From Musa acuminata AAA Group (taxonomy: Eukaryota > Streptophyta > Magnoliopsida > Zingiberales > Musaceae), in assembly GCF_036884655.1 (NCBI RefSeq), contig NC_088327.1, positions 12,141,001 to 12,205,000 on the forward strand: a stretch of DNA of 64,000 bases. The letters are read 5' to 3'. Both the position numbers and the translations under genes were made by a program. A model generated the notes under the pieces. That model was not told where the DNA came from and did not search any database. It saw only the letters and a list, made by a program, of their open reading frames with translations. Below, in pieces: positions 47,818 through 61,133 of this stretch. Every line of letters begins with the position of its first letter. The first letter of the stretch is position 1.

Positions 47818-48673
47818 CAGTTGTTTTGGTGTTACCGCATCGGTCGTCTTGGTGTTGCGTGTTATGCACCGGGTTCGGGGGCATATAACGTGAAGGTTCT
47901 TTCCGGCCTGGGAGCGTCCGGCCCGACTCACCCATTCTACCAGGTGATCCTCACCGTCAATCCTGCCAAAGAATGCCATTCACGGTGAGGATCATCTGGA
48001 CCCACAAATGGGCCCCCTACTCCCAGAACAGGATTCCAGCTTTTCTGGACACCCACACGTAGCAATACGACTTTGACTTGGTCAACTGAGAACATACTTT
48101 GGAGTTGACCCAAATCTGACTCACATAGCATAATAAGCCTCCGATAGCCTTGTTAGGGACTATAATTCCAATTCAAATCCGCGATGCACCAACCCGGCCT
48201 AATTTGATTGGATTTGACCGGCATTGACCACAAAAAAGAGATGGATATATGATTAATATAAACAAAGATTAAAATTTTCTGTCATCAAAGCCCTTTTACT
48301 AAGCAGATGAAGCTACTGAGTCGACGAGACCATCAAGCGTATTGCAGAGGTGGTCGGAGTGCGGTGTCTTTGCAGGGAGAGGCAAAGAGACGGCGGCGTA
48401 CCGAGGAAGTCGAAGCTCAAAAGTCAAAATCATTAGAACATATCTTCAGCTGGTACCAAAGCCTCCAAAACCATGAGAGCTTTTCAAGATGCGAAAACAT
48501 CGGAATCAAACGAGTAAACGACAAACATACGGAGAACGCTCTTTTGTCTGCCACCATGTTTGATCCACAGCAGAATACTACGACAGATCGCGGGGAGGAC
48601 AACAGAGACGACACTGCTGCTTCTGCTTCGCCTTTGCAGATGCATGTGCTCTAGAAGAGACGTAAAAAGTAGC
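47818..48673. other. NEMP promoter region and PADRE gene 3' flank
   Basis: Both neighbours are on the minus strand. The NEMP upstream side is at 47818 to about 48130 and contains the word catt(c)acggtgaggatca twice in inverted-like order near 47945 and 47980. The PADRE 3' flank is toward 48673. No separate gene. Confidence 0.45.
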
Positions 48674-49498
48674 TCAGCTTCCGACCTCGGCAATGCTCCG
48701 CAAGGCTGGCCTCCACCGCCCATGCCGTGCCGGTGCTGCTCCACCAGCTTTGGCCCTCGTTGTCCGGGTGGCGGCGGTGGTTTCCGCCGCCATCATCCCG
48801 CGCACCACCTCCTCCAGCTCTGTAGCCGCTTTTGCTTCCTCCTCCACCTTCACTCACGTCGTAAAAGAAAGAACAAGAAAGCTTGCCGGTGAAGAAATCA
48901 GTGAAGGGCAAGAAAAACATACTGTCGCCGGTGACCCGACGGGCTCGAACACTCGACGTGACTGATGCCGCCGGCCTCCGGCAGAGGCGGCGCCGCTGCC
49001 GTTTCCTCTAGTGGAACTGGAGGACGTCATCTCCGTCGGTTTCGCGAGCAGGCGACTCAGCCTGACGTGCCTCTTCGACGCAAACTCCCTCGGTACGTCT
49101 GCAACAATGAAAGGCCTCCCCGTCTCTCAATCCCAGCAATAGGAAGAAGGAGATTGAGCAGATCAAAGAGAGGCGGACAGAGGCACCGAAACCTACGCAC
49201 CTTGGAAGCTGACGAGGCGGTAGACATGGCCGATGTGGAGCGTGTCGTTAGCACGGAGCAGCCTGAGGTGTTTCACCCTCGCGCCGCGGCCACCGCCGCT
49301 GTCATGACAAGCGGAGGAGGAGGCGGCGGCGGAATTCAGCGCTGAAGGAGGAGGCGCGACGATGATGACGGCCACGTAGTGGCCCGGGTTGGCTGCCATG
49401 ACTTGGCTGGCTGTGAGGGACCAATACACTCTCTCCACTCTGCCTCCCGGGTGTTGGATCACCACCGTCGCCGCCTCCGCCGCTTGGCAATTCCCCAT
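48674..49498 (-). CDS. PADRE (DUF4228) protein
   Basis: Three coding exons in transcript order, 49201-49498, 48923-49098 and 48674-48847, with short introns (102 and 75 bp); 215 residues. It starts MGNCQAAEAATVVIQHPGG, with a Gly2 N-myristoylation context. The conserved core GRVERVYWSLTASQVM.ANPGHYVAVI, then VKHLRLLRANDTLHIGHVYRLVSFQ, is the PADRE signature. The C-terminal half is disordered and Ser/Gly/Ala-rich, with an amphipathic Ala/Glu helix (VEEEAKAATELEEVVRGMM). It closes with the typical RWRPALRSIAEVGS. Plant PADRE genes respond to fungal pathogens and abiotic stress; biochemical function is unknown. Exon 3 was placed by the family's conserved C-terminal ending. An in-frame upstream Met (5 codons before) is less likely because it would hide the MGNC start. 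Confidence 0.92.
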
Positions 49499-52400
49499 CT
49501 CTCTCCCTTTCACCTCCTCCTCCTTCCCACTTTACGTGTGCGCAGTACCGCAGAACACCGACTTCTATAGTATTTGATTGGATGAGTAATATATATGGAT
49601 TGGACTATTTATGTATTTAGCTTAAATATGATCTATTAAAAAAAATAGAGACGTGTGTGGCACGTGAGAATATCGAAAAGCTCAAGTATGATTTTAAGAT
49701 TTTTATGAGCATAAACTTTATCGATTTTGATCCAAATTTTATATAGAGAATCCTTGATACAAGTTCTATAATCAACACTAACGATGATGATCGCACTAAT
49801 AATATAGTATTCCGGACATCAAAAAGGATGTGCAATGAGTGCTGTTATGGCCATCACAGCATCATCTTCATCATCAGCATGTCGAGAGTCACCGACACAT
49901 GCAGAGTGCGACGTAAATGACTAACACTAACACAACACACCGATATTGCACTTCGAAGCTGAAGATGATCTAAAAGGCATCTGCAGACATCGTTCGACTC
50001 TAACTGGCCAAGCCAGTATACAGATTGGACACGTCTGGAATGGGTATCCGCAAGCAGTTCTGTGATGGGTTCAGGTGGGAAGAGGATTGACCTTTCGTGT
50101 GGTTTCTATCAGTCCCGAGTCGAGTAGTCACAGCTTGCTTGTTGCAGGAAAACTGCAGATTCCTTTGCGTGTTATCATGAGAAACTGATGGGGATGAGTC
50201 CATGTACTTCTCTAACTCAATACTACATTCTAGTTAAGGTTTTAGATGATGCAGACAAGTGGTAGGATGAGGAAGAAGAATAAGAGTAAAGAAGATGTAC
50301 CTCTCTCACTCAATGGTCTGTGAAACTACATCCTACTTTTGAGTTTTAAGATCACCAACGGAGATGAAATAGATGCAGATTGCCATGGTTGAAGTATCTT
50401 ACAGACTAGTGTGTATGTACTGTATTTGCACTTATCGGAGCCACCCAAGTATGGTGGTATTTCCTACTCTAAAATAGTTTTTCTAGTTAGCTTTTGCTTT
50501 TGTTACGAGACATTGTTGCTACCGACCGCACAAGCTCGAAATGCAAGATAGAAATATAAGAATCCATAGATATCATCCCATTAGATTATAAATTCAAACT
50601 ATATGAGATAATCTTTATGATGGTATTAGAAAGATTATAAGTTCAAACTATAGTAAGCAATACCAGAGAGACATGAAATCTAGCCGAGGACGAGGAAGAA
50701 CTTTTTGGGCCTTGAGGGCTTTGTTGGATCAAATTAGATTGGATCAACCAGTGCTCCTCCTCTTTGATGACTCTGTCTTCTACATCATGGAGCCACGCAT
50801 GTTTCCTACGCCTGTCATGCTGCTGCATCTGCTTTGGTCATCTCTTCGGCTAAGCATGTTCTCGGATTTACGAACAGTAGATGGATAACTACAGATCACA
50901 TTTGGTAATCTGTTTCAGGGGAGGAAATGACTAAAGATGCGGTCCAAATCTCGGACTTTTTTTATCTGGGATCATTTGGTAACGGGATCAGACGCAGGTG
51001 GTAAACCTTCAAGTTGCTGTCATTGACAGTTCAAAAGCTCACTGCAGGCATCGGCCAATTCACTGACAACCCTCTCTTAATAGTTGGGGGCGCTGCAGAC
51101 ATACGGCACAAATGAAGGAGCTTGGACCAGATCATCAAAGAAAAAGAAGAGGATCATTGAAGCGAGTTCACGAGATGCTGTGATGTGGCGTGGGGCTGTC
51201 AAGTACCTCGCCCCCACCCCCCCTCCTGTTCACTATTAATGGCAGCTATAGTTGAGCTGAAGCAGATGAGTACAGTTGGTACTGGTCAGTAATGGAGGCA
51301 TTGCTCCCCAGATCATTCTATCACCACTGTTTTGGGGCAGTCTGTAACGGCAGGCAAGAAGGCAGCAGCTCAAGTTTGTGCTGTTGCTTTCGTTCTCGAG
51401 AAGCCAACGGGCTGTAGCAGCGCAGCTCATCATCAATACGATGTGGAGCATCCAACATCGCTGCTACGGCAACCCATCATGCTGCTTCGTCTCACTCTCA
51501 CTCGGTCCACCAGAGAATTGAAGGTGGCTTGGTCCACGAGCCAGAAAGAAGGCACCACAGCAGCACCACTTCTGGGAAGACACATGACCATCGGCTAGAA
51601 TCCAAGCAAGAATTTATGATGGAGGAGGAGGTTAATCAGTGACCGAGTCAAAGTGTCTGAGGCAGGTTGACTGACCCAGGGCTGTCAAAATGGGTGGGCC
51701 TGATGCACAGCATGGCAGGTTAATTAGGTGGCCAAGCCAGGGGTGACATGGCTGGGTGACTGGTCTTGGCCCCCTCATGCAGAGATCCCAAGGCGGTGGC
51801 ACAAACCAGCCTGTGTAACAGCACCTTCTGCATGCCCCCTCAGGAGAACAGGAGTGCCATGGGAGAGGGGTGGAAGGGAGGGGGGAGGGGAATCAGAGGT
51901 TGGGTAAATATGTTTTGTCTCTTCCTTGGGCTACTTTCCATGGCGAGGCTCTTTACTGCTACTGCCACTGATCTTTCAACCAGTGCCCTCCTTGTGGGTC
52001 CTTCAGAGCTGCCGTTGCCAGGGGCTCCTCACATGCCACCCCCCTCACTCTATCCAGCCTGGACCCTGCCTTTGTCTTGTCAATTCTCTCTTGCTGCCAT
52101 TGAGCCCATGGCCCTCAAATTGGCTACAACCCTGTGGCCATTCTCCAAGAAAGAAAGAGAGAGAGAGAGGATAGGGTTTCAAAGCAGAGAAAACACCTCT
52201 TGACCTTTTTTATATCCTTCTCTTCTGCCTTGGACTCTCTGGAGGGCATTGGTGGGCATAGGTGAAAGGGACCTCAAGCTATTTTATGTCATCAGTCGGG
52301 AGACTTTGGAGGATGCTGTCTCATACAACCCCACTGGTTGAAAACTTGGACCTTTGGTCTTTAAATATGTATCAATATGTCGAGTGTTCTACATAGCTCC

Positions 52401-54589
52401 ATTTGCTAAAACATTTCATCAAACATTGGCCATTTGTCCTCCTCTCATCGACTTCATGCATGGCGCTGAATCACCAATAGCAATTGTATCACATGAACAG
52501 TCTCAGCTTTGGTTTCAAACAAAATAAAGATTCTGATGAGCACCTTCAACATTTCCTTTTGTCTCTTTTCATCTGTTTGCCAGCTCTGAGTAGCCATGTT
52601 TCTCCCGTATGGCTCACTGGGAAGGATTCAAAACACCAACTGGTTCTTTATAATATGTTCGTCTTTTTGGACCTCCATAGCATGTTCGTCTTCATAATGG
52701 TGGGGGAATTGTGTCTGATGAAGGAGAGCAGTACATTACACTTTGCATGGCAGTGAATGCTGGCGTTTTCACTATGGTACTATGGGCTGAGTGTATGGAG
52801 GGAGAATAAGCAGATTTCCAAAGAGTTAAACCTCTCCCAAAGTCGTGGCAAAGCAACATGAAGAACTGTCAACCGGAGTTCATGCGTTCAAATGGTAGTT
52901 CCAATCAAGCATTTGCGGACACTTTCCATTGCTTCATGTCTTCGTCCATTGCATACCAACCTTTTGCTTTTGTTTCCCGGTCTGCGAATATGGACATCAA
53001 ACAAAACACCAATTCCCTGATGGCTGTCAGCCCCCAGTAGAACTCATGCGATGACTCCCCCCTCGGAGAGAACCTAATGATGCAGTTCTTAACACAGATT
53101 TGCGTCTTGACCTTGGATGTGTTGAGGCTATAGGTTGAGTACAGTTAAATGTGGACTTTGCTTGCACAACAGCCAACAAAAGCAGCAGTGCTAAAATAGG
53201 GGTGGCACGTATAAATGGCTCCCATGTTCCTCCTAAAGGCGAAGGGACACAAAGAAGAAAGATAAAAGGAAAAGTAGAGGAAGAGGAACACAAGCCAAAA
53301 GAAGTTGTTCTTCTGAGGTTGCGGATGGCAAGTAAAGCTCCCCCTCCCCTAATGGAGCTGCAAGACACGAGAGTAGAGCAGAGTCCTATCACACTGTTCT
53401 CTTTCTCCTCCATGCCTAGAGCGGCAATAGCTTTGCTTGGTCACTACTTGACTGAGTGCAGATCACAAAACAAAATCAAACTCATTATGTACATTGTTGC
53501 ACCAAAATCTTTCCTATGGATCATAAAACGAAAACGTAGCTTTCTATCAGATTCGATAAGACCTCCACGGCTGGGTCTTCCGTCCTCCTGCTTTGGCCCA
53601 GTCAGGGAACACATTAATCCAGGCAAGCTCCCTGCGGGACCCACAAATATGGTCACGGTCATGGGGAACAGCGTTCTCTGTTGCGACCGTCGCACTCGAC
53701 CCTGCGGGGGCACCACCGTGATTTGAGAATGCCGCGAAACGACGAAACGCTTCTTTTCCGTCCGCGTTCCCGCGCAATACGGTGCGCTGGCGTCCACGTG
53801 TCGCATCAGTCATATCCGGCCGTTGACTAGGCCATACCTTTGAATGTGGGACGGTCCGGATCCGATCTCATTGGGTCGTTGTCGCACTGACTTGCGCCAA
53901 TTCCCCGTCCGGATCATCCACGGTCCATCAGTCGTCCATCGATCAGACGACAACAACGCGTCGGAAGATTTGGGACGGACGAGATCTCTCGACGAAGATG
54001 CGGTCGGACGGCCCCGCTGGTCCACCCAAAGGACCACAGCCTGGCGTCACATCGCGGAACTTTCACGTGATAGATATTACCACTCCCGTCTTACCCCAAC
54101 TCACGGTTGCATTTCGCATCCACATCAGCGGGAAGGGGTACACCGGAAATAAAAAGATGGGTGAGAGTATCGGTTTTAGGGACGCGCCATGGGGCGTCGT
54201 TGTTGTCGTCACTGCGGCAGAGAGCCCGCGTACGGAGTGGGGCCTGAGGCGATCCACCACGTGGGCCGCACGTATTGGCCCCCAAAATCTATAAGCTCCA
54301 ACATTACCGGGAATTAGGAGGCAGAAGGGCCGGCTATCGAGATCCAAAATACCAAATCTGCCCCCAGGCCAAGTTGTTTATTCACCCCAACAACATATGA
54401 TTAGTATTAAACCCTCGTTCAAAAAGAATTTATTATGATAAATAAAGATAGGAGGGAGGGTCGCAGTAAACAAAAAAGAAGAGATGCACTGAAATCCAAC
54501 TCTGGTCTCACACCACAAAGCTATTTAAGTATTCGATAATGATGAGATTAATCGAGGTAGACACTGGATCGGAGATTAATTAGTAGTAA
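49499..54589. other. Long spacer, no gene recognised
   Basis: About 5.1 kb. The largest frames (51766-52203 plus, 53151-53726 plus, 53027-53413 minus) show no known domain, overlap each other or low-complexity DNA, and are not called. A purine-rich GA tract lies at 52150-52170. The 53.6-54.3 kb part is moderately GC-rich. I see no tRNA, rRNA or known microRNA sequence. Confidence 0.45.
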
Positions 54590-56430
54590 TTAAATACTCT
54601 TCCTTTGGGAGCAGCCGCACGTAGTGTCTGTACAGCGGTTCTCCCCGAGCCGGCGGCGCTTGGGAGGCGCCTCAGGGCGGACCGGAAGGCTGTGGGCGTC
54701 GAAGGTGGCGGCTTCGGCGGCGGACGGTAGCTGGGCAGCCGAGTCACAGCTGCCGCAGGCGGCGGCGTCGAGGACGGCCACGGGGCTCCGCGGCGGCGGC
54801 GGCGGCGGCTCCTGCGGCTCGCGCGAGGCGTACGGCGTCTTGGCCCTCGACCGAGGCGCTGACGGACACGTGTCAATCAGGTAGTCCTCCATGAGCTGGC
54901 GACACCTGCTCACCACTTGCTGCTCTCCCGAAAAGGGCGAAGAAAGAGAAATAAAGAAATAAAGTTAGGAATAAAAGCAAAAAAAGAGAGAGGGGGAAAA
55001 AAGGGCGATATTTTATTTAATTATTTTTTAAGAATTTCCGACAGTGGTCATTTACTGTCCGAATTGACCAGCATAAAGTTGCAGAACCGCGCCAAAATTC
55101 TGCGTCCGACCACCCCCGGTGAACGGTATCGCCCACCGCATGCCACACCTCCTATATTAATTGATCATTTATGTCACATATATCATTGTCGTTCATTTCC
55201 ATAACAAGCCACTTTGATTTGTATCGATATATGTCATTCGTTGAAGTTTCTCATCAACTAAAATGGGAAAGAGTGGTGTATCGCTGTCAACGATGGGGGG
55301 GTGGGGGTGGAGACGGTAATCAGACAGTTAAAAGACAAAAAAAGAAAAAGGAATTACCTTGTTCACCCACTCATCGGAACAGCGCAGCACATCGGCGCTG
55401 CCTCCGGCCGATGGATCGGCCACCTCGTCAGCCGCGCACAGCGCCGCCGCGGCCGCGATCGCCGACGGCCGGTACCCCAGGAAATCCACCACTGCCGCAG
55501 AAAGAAAAAGTAAAGCCAGTTGGTGCACGCATTTGGAAGCGGACTAAAAATGGGATCTTTTTTTATCTTGGTTGGGTGGATACCGCGGAGGGAGGAGAGG
55601 ATGAGGTCGGCGGCGCGGGAGAGGAGGGCGGAGGGACATGAGGGGACGAGGTGCGGGAGGAAGTCGAAAGGTGTGATGGCGCGCATGCGCCAGCCGAGGG
55701 CGGTCATGAGTAGGAGCTCCATGCGGCCGACGGTGTGGGGGTCGAATACGTAGCGCTGGTCGAGGATCTGTAGGTCCAGGAGCGACGGCACGTGCGTCTC
55801 CTCCATCTTCGCCGCCACCGAGACGCAGGCCACCGACAGCAGCTGCATCGGCCATCCTCCGCCGCTTCCCCCGTTCTCCAACCCCTTCGACCCAAACCAA
55901 AGCATGTACCATTCAGATTAGTGCTACCTACGGCGGATCAAACATGGACGCCGAATCCCCTCGACGGAATGGCAACTCACCGGGAGGGAATGGGAGGAGA
56001 GGAAGCGGTCGAGATAGTTGACAGAAAGGTAGGCCGTCAACGCCCGGAACCTGTAGAGCTCGTTCACCTACGCAAGCAGATGACACACACTCATCTACCG
56101 GATACATAGTAACCAGAGGCGACGAGGAGAAAAAAGGGAGTAACGTGCTTTAAGGATCCATTTGACGGCGTCGTGGCGGGCGGTGGCGTCGAGGGTGCGG
56201 GAGAGGAAGCGGGGGAGGTAGTCGGGGCGGGGCATGTGGTCCGTCTCCGCGGCGAGTAGGGATGCGAGGCCACGGCCATCGACGAGGGCGGAGGCGGTCG
56301 CGGGGCAGGCTGGGGCCCACTCGCTGGCAGCGACGGCGTGGTCGCGGTCCTCGCCGCCTGAGGCCACGGCGCTGGCGTCCTCGGTGCACAGAAGGTTGGA
56401 GGAGGAGAAGAAGTCCGGGGAGGGGGCCAT
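54590..56430 (-). CDS. CYCD: D-type cyclin, CYCD2/CYCD4 subgroup
   Basis: Five coding exons in transcript order: 56149-56430, 55981-56067, 55584-55884, 55358-55491 and 54590-54922; 378 residues. The retinoblastoma-binding LxCxE motif is LLCTE at residues 13-17. The cyclin box follows: TDHMPRPDYLPRFLS, KWILKVNELYRFRALTAY, LSVNYLDRFLS, the cyclin signature LLSVACVSVAAKMEE, and LLLMTALGWRMRAITPFDFL. The C-terminal box contains VVDFLGYRPSAIAAAAALCA and ends with a Pro-rich tail (REPQEPPPPPPRSPVAVLDA) and KRRR. It should bind CDKA, phosphorylate RBR and promote G1/S. Intron 1 needs a GC donor (AAA/gcacgt) to keep the cyclin box in frame; the other introns are GT-AG. SPVAVLDAA near the C-terminus is the CYCD2/4 trademark; D2 versus D4 cannot be settled here. 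Confidence 0.94.
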
Positions 56431-56931
56431 GGGCGGGGGTGCTGTGGGCGTTTCCCGTCGTGGGGAAACGCGGGTCTGGGCATGGAAGGAGGGAGGAGGA
56501 GGTTGAAGAGTACACCCTCTCTGTCTCTCTCGCTCTCTCACGCACACATGGACAGAGGGAGAGAGACTGTGAAGACAGCAGCAGTGTAGTCCTTTTCTTC
56601 CTCCTTTGACGGCCGCTTTAGAGAGAGAGAAGACGTTTCTACGGAGTATATATACTGATATATATCCAATATATATATATATATATATATACAAGTGCGA
56701 TGGGACGCAAATCCTACGGAAACACCCTTCGGGGTCCTTCGAAACCGTTCGTGCCTCTTCCCATTTTAATCTCGACCGTCCTTTTCCGAATCCAAAAAAA
56801 CAGCAAAAATGATCTGATCAGGACAGATGGACGGCCGAGATTAATAGATCAAACAATTTTCTCGATAGGCTGATTAATACACTTATTTTCTCTCTCTAAC
56901 GTATCTCGGGTTTTCATATTCTCCTTTCTTT

Positions 56932-56936
<5 letters not shown>

Positions 56937-56992
<56 letters not shown>
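56937..56992. repeat. AT microsatellite
   Basis: About 56 bp of (AT)n. Confidence 0.95.
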
Positions 56993-56995
<3 letters not shown>

Positions 56996-58251
56996 TTTGG
57001 CATCTAAAGGAGGAGTCAAAATGGTGAAATCTTCTCCTAAATTGGGTGTTTTTGTTGTGCCAAAGTGTTGCTTGTGATTTAGGCAGTGTTTTTCTGTCGT
57101 ATGCTGCACAAATCAATATGCACGATAATTTCTTTATTGAGTTCCTTCCATAACCACTCTTTGAAGTGAAATCTTTACATCACCGATATCTAAAAGCCTA
57201 TAGTTTTTGTTTGATCACATAATGCATGCAATTGTTATGCAACTGTAAAAGGAATTATATGTGTATATATGGCACGAAATAATAATAATTTCTTTATTGA
57301 GTTCCATGAAATCACACATTCATTGAGCCGTCTCATTTATTATTATTTTTTATGATTAATTTACTGATTTCATGGCACAGGTTTCATATGTTTAAGGACT
57401 ACTTAATGTTGCCACAACTAATCTAACATAGTAGTATTTGAATCATCCATTTGATTCACATACAAACAATCCAAATAATCTTATTTGTACTGCTTTCTTG
57501 GAAAAAAATAGATTTAGAGTCCCTGAAATATATTTTTTTCCTCTTTATGTGAATCAAATAATATATAGTTTTATATCAAATATATAGTAAATAATCAAAC
57601 AATACAGGTCAATTACAAAATAAGATTTATATGAAAAAACCCTTCAATGTGAAGAAAAAAATCACACACAATATAGATCGATCTTTCATAATAAAATAAA
57701 ATAATTAATTAACTACACGATATAAGAATCGTATGAAAAATAAGAAAATAGGAAGAAAAACTAAGGCAAAATTAATATCTTAAGTATCCACACTAATTAA
57801 TTTAGAGAGCTTGATCTCTGAATCAAAATTAATTTTGTAAAATAATTTTCAAATCTCTCTACCATTAGTTTTGCTCATCTAAAACATATAAGATTAGTGT
57901 TCTAATTTTAATTAGCCTCATAGACCCCATCACTTAAATCATGGGTGGGACCACCCAACAAGGTGGATGACATGATGATGAGATAATCTTTCTAATCATT
58001 TGTTTTTGTTATTAATAGAAAGTGCTATCCACGTTTACGAATATTTCACATTTCTTGGATTTGATAACATAAGCTTTTGCAAGAACAGAGCAAGATGTTT
58101 ACGATATTAATATGCTATCTTCAAGTATGATAATCCAGAAATCATATTACCAAGTTGCTCTCAAGTGCATTCTCTCTCCTGCTAAGACTCGAAGCTCTAT
58201 GGCGTTCGGATATATCCCTCCATGCTTATAATCAATATTAACTAGAATATA

Positions 58252-58354
<103 letters not shown>

Positions 58355-60091
58355 GGAATGAGTTGGGCACTTGAAACCCACGGGCGATCGTATGGTGCGT
58401 ACTTGTGCATCGAATCAAGAGCCTCGAGGACAAGCTTTATATTTATCTTCTTAAATCAAAATAAATAGGAACGTGATCCACTGAGTCTGACTTTAAATTA
58501 TGGTTTGACCCATAAATCATCGAGGAGTTTAATTTACTTTATTCTTCTTGCTCAGTTATATGGTACCGTCCGAGCTGACCCTTCAGTCTGCTGTTTCCCA
58601 GATCACTTTATTTTATTTAGACCAAAATTCAAATCAACAATATTTGAAATGATATGAATACTAAGTTTATAGAAATAATTATATCATGATATTATTAGGC
58701 AAAGCTTTACTAAAGTAAGTCATCTACTGGTACATGCAACATGTAAGATAATTGTTTAATATGTCATCAACTTGATAACATGATCCAATGGTCTCATTAA
58801 GAATCTATCTTTCACTTGATAACACGATCGAGCTTAAGCTCTTTGATGAATTAATAATGATCAGATCTCGAGGAGACACACCCCTTGACTCAGTATTTGT
58901 AGGAGCCTCGTATATTGGGTATATTGATTGATAGGTTATTGGCTTGTGTTATTACTGTCAACAACTCATCGAATAATGTTACATTTTGTAACTCCACTTT
59001 CCTTGAAAGTTTCTAAGTCAGCGCATGCATCATTAACTCAGCCATGCACGCGCGCATGCAATCATGGACGAGAGGGAGATGAGAACCAGAGAGTACCCTT
59101 CCCTCGTCAACCTTTTGTTTCCAGGTTCCCATTGCATGATTAAGGGGCACCTTGTTCTACTAGTTCAGGCCATCTAGGCTGGCTTCGTATGGACCCATTT
59201 CCTCATTGTTTGAGTGACAAAATGATGTGTTGCATCACTCGTACCAACCCAATTTGGTCTCATGCATGCATGCATGCAAGTGCCTATCGTATATATACGT
59301 CTCGTGAGCGTGGTGGTGGTCAGCACGCAGGCAGAAAGGTGTTAAAGCTGTGTGAGTGAAGCCATGGCAACGTGAGTGGCTTATAGGAATGCACAGCCAT
59401 GGAGATGGAGGGACCATATCGCTTTGTTGGTGCTGAGCCACCAAATGCCGTCACTGCACGCTGTGTCGATCGTGTTCCTGTTTGGCTTTGAATTTGATGG
59501 GACTATACTTTGGATGGGCCATATCCAGAAAGGATTCACCGATGAAATCAATCATTCTTGTTGTTGTCATTGCCAACTTTTCGTGTTGCTGATGGTGCGC
59601 AGGATGGTGAGTGTGAGGAAGCAACCGGGTGAGGAAGATCTCTTTCTGTGGATCTCCAATCATCAGGCCAGCCACCTTAACCTCGATGGCTTGGAAGTTG
59701 TATGATGATCATGTTGGTGTTTGAGTTCCTTGTGGAATGGAACAAGTCAACTGGCAGCCATTGCATGCCAAGCATCTACATGTCTACTTTGATATGATCT
59801 TTCGCTCTGACACTGCCAACTTTTAGCTGCTGCCGCAGTGGTAAAAGCTCGAAAGATCGATAGATGTGGAGGAATGACCTGTGATGTTCTTGTTGATTCT
59901 GAAGCTGATACAGCAATGTATGATATTTGCAAATCTAGGGGAAGGAAACAGACGAGGAAGAAGATTGTGCTCTATGATTCCTTAGTTTCATATACAGATC
60001 TTCTCTCTCAAACACAAATTATTCTCTCCAAATCCAGCTTCCATCTTACAAGGGCAAAGAACAGGAGCCTCCATCTCCAACCCTACGTTTG

Positions 60092-60099
<8 letters not shown>

Positions 60100-60149
<50 letters not shown>
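60100..60149. repeat. GA microsatellite
   Basis: About 50 bp of (GA)n. The Arg-Glu repeat frame across it is an artefact. Confidence 0.95.
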
Positions 60150-60153
<4 letters not shown>

Positions 60154-61002
60154 TTAACAACGAATTAACTCCATCATGTCGTACATATATTGCCCAACAG
60201 ACACACGACGATCATTGCGTTGCATGCATGTCTCAATGTTCACGCATTCGATTGGACTCATCAGCTTTTCTTGCAGTTGGCTACTATTGGAGAATTGCAA
60301 TTGGATCCTTTCGAACACATCGTCATCAATGTATTCCTTCTCGTCGTCTCTAATCGACATTGCAATTGCCTTTTGCCTATTACGAATACTCGATTTCAAT
60401 GGGTGGGAAACAGATTGCAAGTGTGGCATTTCGGCCCAATTAAAGCCCAAGTACATGTAAGAATCATATATTATGTGCCTCGTTGCTGATCCCAAGACCT
60501 TCACAACAGTTGTTTCTCTTCTGCTATGAACAGTCTGCCTCAGTTTCCTGGATCTTGCGCTGCTAATGATGGCTGTTGAAGGATGCTCCAAGAAATCCAT
60601 TCTTGTTTGGACGGCTACATGTTTGTTATGATCATAGCAAGTCCAAAAAAGGTAGAATATTCCACTCCAGTCAATCATGCATGTTTGGGATGAACACTGA
60701 AATCATTTACAGCTTCGTACTTCAATTATTACTTTCCTTGAAGTTACCCCTTCCCAGGATCAAAACTTCCACGAAAGATTAAGAAGGTCAATTATATCTT
60801 GGAGCTACGAGAAAGATGAAGGAAGGTCCCCAGAACGTGCATGGTTTGACCTACTCAGCATTGCATCAAAATGTAGCTTCTGGTGCTGATTCTTCACTTT
60901 GAATGTTCAGATTGCATGCCGCATATGTAATTCGAAGCATGTATCGGATGCGTACCTTTCAATCCATGGAGGAACAACCAGGATGCTGTGGAAGTGCCAT
61001 CA

Positions 61003-61133
61003 TGCATGGGAGGCAGCTCGACATGGTAAGCGGTAGTTTCTCTTGTCCATTTCTTTCGGAAAAGATTGCTCTTCCTTTCATGCATGGCCTGCCTCCCCTG
61101 CACAATCTATTATGTCGTGAGAGCATGCAGGGG
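61003..61133 (+). ncRNA. Possible hairpin locus (alternative stems)
   Basis: The arm tgcatgggaggcag (61003-61016) pairs 13 of 14 bases with ctgcctcccctgca (61089-61102) across a 72-base loop. That second arm's cccctgca (61095-61102) can instead pair perfectly with tgcagggg (61126-61133) across 23 bases. Downstream, 61155-61190 partly repeats 61046-61082 (ggaaaag(a/c)ttgctc, then ctcct/cttcc). Arms and loop sizes fall in the plant pre-miRNA range, but no known miRNA matches exactly. Weak similarity of words to the monocot miR528 and miR2118 precursors is noted without claiming membership. Confidence 0.2.

Noticed and set aside
51822..51844. Near match to a miR528-complementary site (core tctgcatgcccc)
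   Set aside because: Mismatches at seed positions 2 and 5 and at the 3' end, and no gene or transcript is evident there.
51766..52203. 145-codon plus frame with a hydrophobic segment MFCLFLGLLSMARLF
   Set aside because: No homology recognised, no clear promoter, and the C-terminal part enters a GA tract. Evidence is too weak to call a secreted peptide gene.
53027..53413. 128-codon minus frame with a Leu-rich segment (ILALLLLLAVVQA) resembling a signal-peptide precursor
   Set aside because: The hydrophobic segment is internal, no known peptide-hormone motif follows, and a longer plus-strand frame overlaps it.
60154..60678. 174-codon minus frame
   Set aside because: No domain, average base composition and no supporting splice or promoter signals.
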